A DNA stretch of 5,227 nt from an uncultured Haemophilus sp. (GTDB taxonomy: Bacteria; Pseudomonadota; Gammaproteobacteria; Enterobacterales; Pasteurellaceae): NCBI GenBank assembly GCA_959600045.1, contig CAUGKJ010000078.1, positions 1 to 5,227 of the forward strand, given 5' to 3'. The notes beneath the pieces are model-generated. The model had not been told where the DNA came from, made no database searches, and worked only from the letters and a program-made list of their open reading frames with translations. Both the position numbers and the translations under genes were made by a program. This document shows, one piece after another, positions 1 to 5,227 of the stretch (position 1 is the stretch's first letter; each line of letters opens with the position of its first letter).

Positions 1-1
1 T

Positions 2-472
2 GAGGATGAAGCGTTCAAATATCTCAAAGAACTCAATAAAAATGTTTCCCAATATACCAAATCAGGTAATACAGCGACCCGTAATACGGCACGTGGTGAA
101 ACCGCAATCGGAATTGGTTTTTTACATGAATACTCTTTAGAGAAAGCAAAAGGCGCACCAGTAGAATTAGTTGTACCTTGCGAAGGTACAGGCTATGAAA
201 TTGGTGGCGTGAGCATTATTAAAGGTGCAAGAAACCTTGAAAATGCGAAATTATTTGTGGATTGGGCGTTATCAAAAGAAGCGCAAGAGTTAACCTGGAA
301 AAAAGGGGAAGCGTATTCTATTTTAACCAATAGCACCGCTGAGCAATCGCCTTATGCGCTCGATTTTAAATCCATCAATTTAATTAATTATGATTTTGAC
401 AAATACGGCTCAAGTGATTTACGTAAACGTTTGATCACAAAATGGGTTGATGATGTTAAATTAGCAAAATAA
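2..472 (+). CDS. afuA: AfuA, periplasmic substrate-binding protein of sugar-phosphate ABC importer (C-terminal part)
   Basis: This is the C-terminal 156 residues of a periplasmic binding protein that delivers substrate to the AfuB permease. The gene enters from the left edge already in frame (first full codon at 2) and stops with TAA at 470-472, so the signal peptide and N-terminal lobe are not visible; family members are roughly 345 residues. Visible landmarks are a stretch ending GIGFLHEYS (window residues 37-45), VVPCEGTGYEIGG (57-69), and a C-terminal FVDWALSKEAQ segment typical of the FbpA/AfuA-type binding-protein fold. From memory, A. pleuropneumoniae AfuA contacts sugar phosphates through a His-Asp pair and a Glu 24 residues after the His. 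Here His42 and Glu66 keep that spacing, with Glu in place of the Asp. The usual label 'ferric iron-binding' is probably wrong for this lineage. An internal GTG at 209 is not a gene start. A terminator hairpin follows 12 bases after the stop. Confidence 0.88.
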   Translation, partial: EDEAFKYLKELNKNVSQYTKSGNTATRNTARGETAIGIGFLHEYSLEKAKGAPVELVVPCEGTGYEIGGVSIIKGARNLENAKLFVDWALSKEAQELTWKKGEAYSILTNSTAEQSPYALDFKSINLINYDFDKYGSSDLRKRLITKWVDDVKLAK

Positions 473-484
473 TGATGTATACAT

Positions 485-521
485 AGCGAAATAATAGCTA
501 TTATATTATTTCGCTTTTTTT
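485..521 (+). terminator. Intra-operon intrinsic terminator/attenuator between afuA and afuB
   Basis: An 11-bp perfect stem (AGCGAAATAAT at 485-495 pairing with ATTATTTCGCT at 505-515) encloses a 9-base loop and is followed by a run of seven T at 515-521. The stem is AT-rich with only three G-C pairs, so it probably terminates part of the transcripts rather than all. It lies 12 bases after the afuA stop and 18 bases before the afuB start. The likely result is more afuA mRNA than afuBC mRNA, a common arrangement in ABC import operons. Protection of the afuA 3' end from exonucleases is an alternative or additional role. Confidence 0.8.
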
Positions 522-530
522 CTTTTATGC

Positions 531-534
531 GAGG
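531..534 (+). promoter_or_regulatory. Ribosome binding site deciding the afuB start
   Basis: GAGG lies four bases before the ATG at 539-541, a short but usable spacing. The other in-frame ATG, at 527, directly follows the T-run of the terminator and has no Shine-Dalgarno sequence. The start at 539 (MNANKLP) is therefore preferred, and as I recall it resembles the N-terminus of AfuB relatives. Confidence 0.65.
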
Positions 535-658
535 TTGTATGAACGCAAATAAACTTCCTATTATCCAATCCGCTAACTTTTGGATAATTCTTGCAGTGAT
601 TGCATTTCTTCTTCTGCCTTCCCATGCTTTAGATTATGGCTTGTTTGAAAGCACAAGC

Positions 659-675
659 GATATACCTAGGTGCAA
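659..675 (+). other. Frameshift junction in afuB
   Basis: In the upstream frame the sequence reads GAT ATA CCT AGG TGC; in the downstream frame it reads TAC CTA GGT GCA ATG. The downstream frame is blocked by TAG at 630-632 and the upstream frame ends at TAA 749-751, so the shift must lie between 633 and 751. Reading continuity (…STSD then YLGAMGW…) puts it at about 662. Loss of two bases from an ancestral GAT GAA TAC would explain it exactly; gain of one base would also fit the phase. Confidence 0.8.
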
Positions 676-2006
676 TGGGGTGGTCTTCATTAAATATTAC
701 GGCATTATGGTTTTTACCGGTTATTTTATACGGATTGATGCCGCTTCTTAAATTACCGAAGGATACACAAGCGAAAGCAGAGCTGTATCTTATTGCAGCA
801 GCGACATTATTTATCTTTGTCAGTGCAACAATTTATAAAGTCAGCATGGGTTATTCGGTGATTGTATTAATCGCGAGTTTAACCGCATTGGCGACGTTTT
901 CTTTCGCTAAATTGAAAGTGATGCAAGGGGATAAATTTATTATCGCCTCTTTACTTTGCATTATCTTATTAATTTTCTTCTTCATCGTTTATCCAACATT
1001 GGCAATCTTTGTCTCCATGTTCTATGATGGTGATACTTTTGCACCACAACAAGTGATGAGAATCTTAACTCAAAGCTATATTGTACGTGTTATTAGTAAC
1101 TCGTTATTCTTATCTGGCTTTGTAGGTATCGTATCAACGATTTTCGGTTTGGCATTTGCGCTTTATACTACCCGTATTGCTCGTAGAACGGCATTCATTG
1201 GTAAAATTTTCTCTATTTTACCTATCGTAACTCCACCATTTGTTGTGGGTTTAGGGGTAACATTAATGCTTGGTCGTTCTGGTTATGTGACTGAGTTCTT
1301 AGCTTCAACATTTGGATTTGAGAACCACAACTGGTTATACGGCTTTAACGGGATTGCCATTGCACAGATTCTGGCTTTTGCACCGATTTCATTCATGATT
1401 TTAGATGGGGCATTAAAATCGGTTCACCCATCAATTGAAGAAGCCTCTTACACCTTGCGTGCAAATCGTTACCAAACATTCTTCAATATTATTTTCCCAT
1501 TACTACGTCCGGCATTGGCAAACTCATTCTTAATCGTGTTTATCCAATCCTTAGCGGACTTTAGTAACCCGTTAGTATTGGGCGGTAGCTTTGACGTCAT
1601 TGCGACACAAATCTACTTCTATATCGCAGGCTCACAATTAGATTATGCTTCAGCAAGTACCTTAGGTTCGATGCTTTTAATCTTCTCATTAGCTGTATTT
1701 ATCATCCAATATATTTGGATTGGTAACCGCTCTTATGTAACTGTTTCAGGCAAATCCTATCGTGGTGACGTGCAAGATTTACCAACCGGCTTGAAATATA
1801 CCATCATCGGCATGCTTGGTTTCTGGGTGCTCTTTAACTTAGCGTTATACGGCAGTATTTTCTACGGTAGTTTCACTGTAAACTGGGGTGTGGATTACAC
1901 ATTAACCTTGAGAAACTATGCGATGTTATTCGGCCAAGGTTTAAGCGATGGGGCATGGCCATCATTGATTAATACCTTAATTTACGCAGGAATTGCCGCA
2001 CCATTG

Positions 2007-2015
2007 ACCGCACTT
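2007..2015 (-). repeat. DNA uptake signal sequence, Haemophilus type (perfect core)
   Basis: The + strand reads ACCGCACTT, the reverse complement of the AAGTGCGGT core recognised during natural DNA uptake in the H. influenzae branch of the Pasteurellaceae. On the minus strand the core is preceded by A residues and followed by CAAT, similar to the extended consensus. It lies inside afuB, coding for part of the second permease domain (TAL). It supports assignment to that branch and suggests that the region is native DNA. Confidence 0.85.
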
Positions 2016-2618
2016 TTCGGTTTATTAATTGCGTATATTGTGGTGCGTAAAGATTTCCAAGGTAAAAAATCTCTTGAGTTCTTAACCATGCTTTGCTTCG
2101 CCGTACCAGGAACCGTTGCAGGGGTATCTTATATTTTAGCCTTTAACAATGCGCCACTTTACATTACAGGTACTAGCATTATCGTGATCATCTCAATGGT
2201 GATGCGTGATTTACCAATCGGTATGCGTGCAGCTATTGCAGGTCTTGGTCAATTAGATAAATCACTCGATGAAGCATCTCTTTCTTTAAAAGGTAGCTCA
2301 TGGAAAACATTATGGTTTATCGTTTTACCATTGTTAAAACCAGCTTTACTTTCTGCATTGGTCACCAGCTTCGTTCGTGCGATGACTACCGTGAGTGCAA
2401 TTATCTTCTTAGTCACCGCTGATACACGTGTGGCAACAGCCTATATTTTAAATCGTGTAGAAGATGGTGAATATGGTGTTGCTATCGCATACGGTTCGAT
2501 TTTAATCATCGTGATGATGGCCATTATTTTATTCTTTGACTGGATTGTGGGTGATACCCGAATTTCCCGTTCTAAAGCGAAAAAAATGAATTAACTCGTT
2601 AAGTTGTAGGTAAATATT

Positions 2619-3671
2619 ATGAGTAATAATGATTTCTTAGTATTAAAAAATATCACTAAATCTTTTGGTAAATCCACAGTCATTGATAATTTAGATTTAA
2701 CTATTAAGCGTGGCACTATGGTGACCTTACTAGGGCCATCTGGTTGTGGTAAAACCACTGTGTTACGTTTAGTGGCAGGCTTAGAAAACCCAACTTCAGG
2801 TCAAATTTTTATTGATGGTGAAGATGTAACCAAATCATCCATTCAAAATCGTGATATTTGTATCGTATTCCAGTCTTACGCATTGTTCCCACATATGAGT
2901 ATCGGTGATAACGTAGGTTATGGTTTACGTATGCAAGGCGTGGGTAAAGAAGAGCGCGCTAAACGTGTAAAAGAAGCGTTAGAGTTGGTTGACTTAGCAG
3001 GGTTTGAAGATCGTTTCGTGGATCAAATTTCAGGTGGTCAACAACAACGTGTGGCATTAGCACGTGCGTTAGTGTTAAAACCAAAAGTATTACTCTTTGA
3101 TGAACCATTAAGTAACTTGGATGCCAACTTACGTCGTTCTATGCGTGAAAAAATCCGTGAATTACAACAAAGTTTAGGCATTACCTCGCTTTATGTGACT
3201 CACGACCAAACCGAAGCATTTGCGGTGTCTGATGAAGTTATCGTCATGAATAAAGGTAAAATCATGCAAAAAGCCCCAGCAAAAGAGCTTTATTTGCGTC
3301 CAAATTCTTTATTCCTTGCAAACTTCATGGGCGAATCGAGCATCTTTGAAGGTAGGTTGGAAAATAACACCGTTGATGTGAATGGCTACAAATTGCCATT
3401 AAGTAATGCGGCACAATTTAATTTACCAGATGGCGAATGCTTAGTGGGCGTTCGTCCTGAAGCGATTTACTTAAAAGCAGAAGGCGAGGCAGCACAACAA
3501 TGTGAAATCAAGAGTGCAGTCTATATGGGTAACCACTGGGAAGTGGTGGCAATTTGGGCAGGCAAAGAATTGCTTATTAACACCAAACCAGAAGACTTCA
3601 ATGCTGATCTCAAACAAGCTTATGTGAACTTCTCTGAACAAGGTATTTTCTTGCTGAAGAAAGAGAAATAA
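2619..3671 (+). CDS. afuC: AfuC, ATP-binding protein of the AfuABC importer
   Basis: This 350-residue ATPase dimerises on the cytoplasmic side of AfuB and powers import. All ABC motifs are intact: Walker [10 protein letters not shown] (39-47), Q-loop Gln85, signature [11 protein letters not shown] (137-147), Walker B VLLFDEP (157-163), D-loop SNLD (165-168) and switch His195 in VTHDQ. A C-terminal extension of about 110 residues, including [10 protein letters not shown] near 276-285, fits the TOBE domain of the MalK/FbpC/PotA subgroup. The start ATG at 2619 follows AGG at 2608-2610 with an 8-base spacer, and 24 bases separate it from the afuB stop, so the two are probably co-transcribed. Databases often name such proteins FbpC or 'ferric iron import ATPase'; the pairing with AfuA and a fused AfuB supports the sugar-phosphate assignment instead. 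If afuB is truly broken, this ATPase lacks its partner. Its own reading frame shows no decay. Confidence 0.93.
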   Translation: MSNNDFLVLKNITKSFGKSTVIDNLDLTIKRGTMVTLLGPSGCGKTTVLRLVAGLENPTSGQIFIDGEDVTKSSIQNRDICIVFQSYALFPHMSIGDNVGYGLRMQGVGKEERAKRVKEALELVDLAGFEDRFVDQISGGQQQRVALARALVLKPKVLLFDEPLSNLDANLRRSMREKIRELQQSLGITSLYVTHDQTEAFAVSDEVIVMNKGKIMQKAPAKELYLRPNSLFLANFMGESSIFEGRLENNTVDVNGYKLPLSNAAQFNLPDGECLVGVRPEAIYLKAEGEAAQQCEIKSAVYMGNHWEVVAIWAGKELLINTKPEDFNADLKQAYVNFSEQGIFLLKKEK

Positions 3672-3680
3672 TATCAATTT

Positions 3681-3710
3681 AAAGGCGTATGGAAGCATAC
3701 GCCTTTTCTT
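3681..3710 (+). terminator. Intrinsic terminator ending the afuABC operon
   Basis: An 11-bp perfect stem (AAAGGCGTATG at 3681-3691 with CATACGCCTTT at 3696-3706) encloses a GAAG tetraloop and runs into a T-rich tail (TTTTCTTTT). It begins nine bases after the afuC stop. It is more GC-rich and tighter than the hairpin after afuA, so it should be a strong stop that separates the operon from the next gene. Confidence 0.92.
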
Positions 3711-3730
3711 TTAAAATCTTTTCAAAATTG

Positions 3731-3739
3731 ACCACACTT
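3731..3739 (-). repeat. Degenerate DNA uptake signal sequence (one mismatch)
   Basis: The + strand ACCACACTT is the reverse complement of AAGTGTGGT, which differs from the AAGTGCGGT uptake core by one C-to-T change. The flanks keep the extended pattern: an A-rich stretch before the core and CAATTTT after it on the minus strand. It is probably a decayed uptake site in the gap between the operon terminator and the next promoter. Confidence 0.5.
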
Positions 3740-3750
3740 TTCCACTCATT

Positions 3751-3778
3751 TTTACTTTATCCTACAGAGCTGTATAAT
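3751..3778 (+). promoter_or_regulatory. Sigma70-type promoter for the gcr-family gene
   Basis: A perfect -10 box TATAAT lies at 3773-3778. TTTACT at 3751-3756 matches four of six bases of the -35 consensus, with a 16-base spacer. Transcription would start near 3785, giving a leader of about 35 bases before the ATG at 3819. The promoter sits after the afuC terminator, so the next gene is its own transcription unit. No operator is evident. Confidence 0.7.
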
Positions 3779-3804
3779 GTCTCGCTTTTGAATATAAACG
3801 ATAG

Positions 3805-3812
3805 AAGGGGGA
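3805..3812 (+). promoter_or_regulatory. Ribosome binding site deciding the gcr-family start
   Basis: The purine run AAGGGGGA ends six bases before the ATG at 3819. An in-frame TAA at 3795-3797 rules out any further upstream start, so 3819 is well supported. Confidence 0.75.
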
Positions 3813-3818
3813 AAGCTC

Positions 3819-5227
3819 ATGATTAAAACCGATACCTTACCGCAATTTTTGCGTAACAAAGTGGCGGAAAACGATGCCTTTGGTCTCGTAGAGGGCTTGT
3901 GCCAATTATTACGTAGCAGCCCCACAGAAAAAATTTCTCCGACCTTGCATTTATTTAAGTTTATCTTAAAGAACGATAAAGAATTAGGCTATTCTGTTTC
4001 GAAATTATTATGCGGTTGGTTATGTGGTTTACGCCTTTATCCGTTGTTTATTAGTAGCGGCATTCTTACGCGTGGCGGTTTTGGGCAAGAAATGAAAACG
4101 CGTATTTATGAGCGTTTTAACCCGTCTTTTAAAGATATTAATGATTTACGTGATATTTTTTATTTATTGTTTAGCGATAAAAATGATGCCCGCTGGATTG
4201 ATGCCGTCCCATTAAAAACATGGCGAGGCGTATTTGGTGTTTTAACCCGTTATACAGAACAAAAAGATCGTGAACGGTTAAAAAATCATATTGAAAGTGA
4301 AGGGCTATTTGCCATTGAAATGCTTTCAATTTGGATTGCCGCTGAAGATATGGATCCTGAGTTGATGCGAATGGAGCCCTCTCTGTTGAATGCGGATTCA
4401 CCTTTTGTGGCATTGCATCATGAAGTGGTTGATTGGGTAGAGGCGCGTCGCCAATCAACGGCTTTTGATGATAGCCATTTACAGGTAATGTTTGATCAAT
4501 GTAAGGCATTGATTATTGGCTTACAGAAACGTGGGGCAGTAGTGGGATCGTCCTTAAATACGGCGTATTTATTGGAACGTCTTTCCCAGACTTTAGAACG
4601 ATTAGAAACCTTGATGGCGATTTTTGTTTCAAATCGCTATTTACCGCGTCGAATCTTATTATTAACCGGTTGTTTTGCCCGTGCAGCAGCAGAGCGACAT
4701 AGTATTTCTCGACTATGGAAACAAAGCTCAGGATTGATGGCTCGTAGTGTTACGCAGAATGCCGGCGATCATGGTGAGCATTACATTACTCGAGATAAAA
4801 AAGAGTATTGGGCAATGTTTTATTCTGCCGCGGGTGGTGGTGTATTAATTGCACTGATGGCGTTATTTAAAACCTATCTAGGTAGCATCATTGATGACAA
4901 AGTCTGGAAAGGGATTGCAGAAGGCTTAAATTACGGCTTAGGTTTTATGGTGATCTTTATGTTGCATTTCACAGTTGCAACCAAACAGCCAGCCATGACA
5001 GCCGCTCGCTTTGCTGAAGCCGTTGAAAAAACGCCTCAAGGTAAAAGCGTCAATATGAAATTAGCACAATTATTAGTGGATGTATTTCGTTCTCAAAGTA
5101 TTGCTGTGCTAGGTAATGTGCTCATTGCGATGGGCTTAGCCGCATTGATTGCGTTTGGTTACCAATATAAAACAGGTGAGCCGTTGATGAATGCTGATCA
5201 AATTGCTTATCAGTTGCATAGCATTGA
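3819..5227 (+). CDS. gcr: PF10136/COG4389 family membrane protein, annotated 'site-specific recombinase Gcr' (N-terminal part)
   Basis: The frame is open from ATG 3819 to the right edge, giving 469 complete codons of a family whose members are usually around 650-700 residues. The first ~325 residues look soluble. They are followed by the conserved block GDHGEHYITRDKKEYW (316-331), a hydrophobic segment at about 332-352 containing AAGGG, and the family hallmark NYGLGFMVIFMLHF (371-384) leading into TVATKQPAMTAARF (385-398). Another hydrophobic segment lies at about 428-448. I see no catalytic pattern of tyrosine recombinases (Arg-His-Arg-Tyr) or serine recombinases in the visible part, and the membrane segments argue for an inner-membrane protein. 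The recombinase name derives, as I recall, from early work on a Neisseria gene and pilin variation; the biochemical role is unproven. The gene has its own promoter and RBS and shares strand but not operon with afuABC. Family assignment is confident; function is not known. Confidence 0.85.
   Translation, partial: MIKTDTLPQFLRNKVAENDAFGLVEGLCQLLRSSPTEKISPTLHLFKFILKNDKELGYSVSKLLCGWLCGLRLYPLFISSGILTRGGFGQEMKTRIYERFNPSFKDINDLRDIFYLLFSDKNDARWIDAVPLKTWRGVFGVLTRYTEQKDRERLKNHIESEGLFAIEMLSIWIAAEDMDPELMRMEPSLLNADSPFVALHHEVVDWVEARRQSTAFDDSHLQVMFDQCKALIIGLQKRGAVVGSSLNTAYLLERLSQTLERLETLMAIFVSNRYLPRRILLLTGCFARAAAERHSISRLWKQSSGLMARSVTQNAGDHGEHYITRDKKEYWAMFYSAAGGGVLIALMALFKTYLGSIIDDKVWKGIAEGLNYGLGFMVIFMLHFTVATKQPAMTAARFAEAVEKTPQGKSVNMKLAQLLVDVFRSQSIAVLGNVLIAMGLAALIAFGYQYKTGEPLMNADQIAYQLHSI

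Larger units (their letters stand above)
539..2594 (+). pseudogene. afuB: AfuB, double-domain ABC permease, broken by a frameshift near position 662
   Basis: This is the inner-membrane channel of the AfuABC importer, encoded in two frames. Codons 1-41 run from ATG 539 to GAT 659-661; homologous sequence resumes at TAC 663-665 in the next frame and continues without a stop to TAA 2592-2594. Restoring two lost bases gives about 685 residues, near the usual length of this fused permease family (just under 700). The N-terminal part has several hydrophobic segments. Two MetI-type permease domains follow, at roughly residues 184-392 and 477-676 of the restored protein. Each has an EAA coupling loop for AfuC: EEASYTLRAN with the second Glu at 302, and DEASLSLKGS with its Glu at 579. 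Without correction the 539 frame ends at 749-751, giving only about 70 residues. No simple-sequence repeat tract lies at the break, so phase variation is unlikely. Sequencing error, recent mutation or recoding remain possible. Apart from the break the gene looks intact. afuC starts 24 bases downstream. Confidence 0.85.

Noticed and set aside
475..484. Perfect 10-base palindrome ATGTATACAT just after the afuA stop, possibly an operator or a -10 element for an afuB promoter
   Set aside because: It is short, AT-rich and directly before the terminator stem. There is no convincing -35 box, and a promoter here would read into the terminator.
636..674. ATG at 636 as the true afuB start
   Set aside because: It has no Shine-Dalgarno sequence. 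The residues it adds (MACLKAQAI) are an out-of-phase reading of the real AfuB N-terminus, which is found in the other frame behind GAGG.
653..773. Two ACAAGCG sequences (653-659 and 767-773) resembling the A. pleuropneumoniae-type uptake core ACAAGCGGT
   Set aside because: Each matches only seven of nine bases, and the flanks do not fit. The perfect core at 2007 is of the other type.
3471..3698. Minus-strand open frame of 75 codons overlapping the 3' end of afuC and its terminator
   Set aside because: It is antisense to a well-supported ABC ATPase gene, runs through the terminator hairpin, and has no recognisable domain; it is a shadow frame.
3859..3868. AAGTGGCGGA near the gcr-family start as another uptake signal
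   Set aside because: It needs an extra base and an end mismatch relative to AAGTGCGGT, so it is not a credible uptake site.
4171..4509. Minus-strand open frame of 112 codons inside the gcr-family gene
   Set aside because: It lies wholly antisense to a conserved-family gene, with no recognisable domain or upstream ribosome site.
1..5227. A novel defence, mobile or CRISPR-like system
   Set aside because: All genes belong to recognised families. There are no repeat arrays, transposase or integrase motifs, toxin-antitoxin pairs or tRNA-flanked insertion signs, and base composition looks even across the window.

Overview
The window looks like a chromosomal piece of a Pasteurellaceae bacterium of the Haemophilus/Aggregatibacter/Pasteurella group. 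The evidence is the AT-rich coding style, the AfuABC-type protein sequences, and a perfect 9-base Haemophilus-type DNA uptake core (minus-strand AAGTGCGGT at 2007-2015), with a one-mismatch copy at 3731-3739. The Actinobacillus pleuropneumoniae-type core (ACAAGCGGT) is not present intact. I do not assign a species.

Layout, all genes on the + strand. (1) 2-472: C-terminal part of afuA, the periplasmic substrate-binding protein; its start lies outside the window. (2) 485-521: hairpin plus T-run, an intrinsic terminator or attenuator inside the operon. (3) 539-2594: afuB, a fused double-domain permease whose reading frame is broken near position 662. The first 41 codons are in one frame and the remaining ~643 in the next. 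(4) 2619-3671: afuC, the intact ATPase. (5) 3681-3710: a strong terminator closing the operon. (6) 3751-3778: a good promoter for the next gene. (7) 3819-5227: the first 469 codons of a PF10136/COG4389 membrane protein, conventionally called 'site-specific recombinase Gcr', running off the right edge.

afuA, afuB and afuC would form one ABC importer. AfuA captures the substrate in the periplasm, AfuB forms the inner-membrane channel with two EAA coupling loops, and an AfuC dimer hydrolyses ATP. Such operons are often labelled ferric-iron transporters (AfuABC/FbpABC), but the AfuA lineage has been shown to bind hexose and related sugar phosphates. The visible AfuA part fits the sugar-phosphate group. 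The hairpin after afuA probably raises binding-protein expression above the membrane parts. With afuB out of frame, full-length permease cannot be made by ordinary translation. The locus is therefore either a recent pseudogene, a sequencing artefact, or, much less likely, rescued by +1 slippage or internal initiation.

I found no RNA gene, insertion sequence, CRISPR array or phage feature. No gene-free stretch exceeds 150 bases. The main point of interest is the afuB frameshift; the rest is ordinary core-type content.
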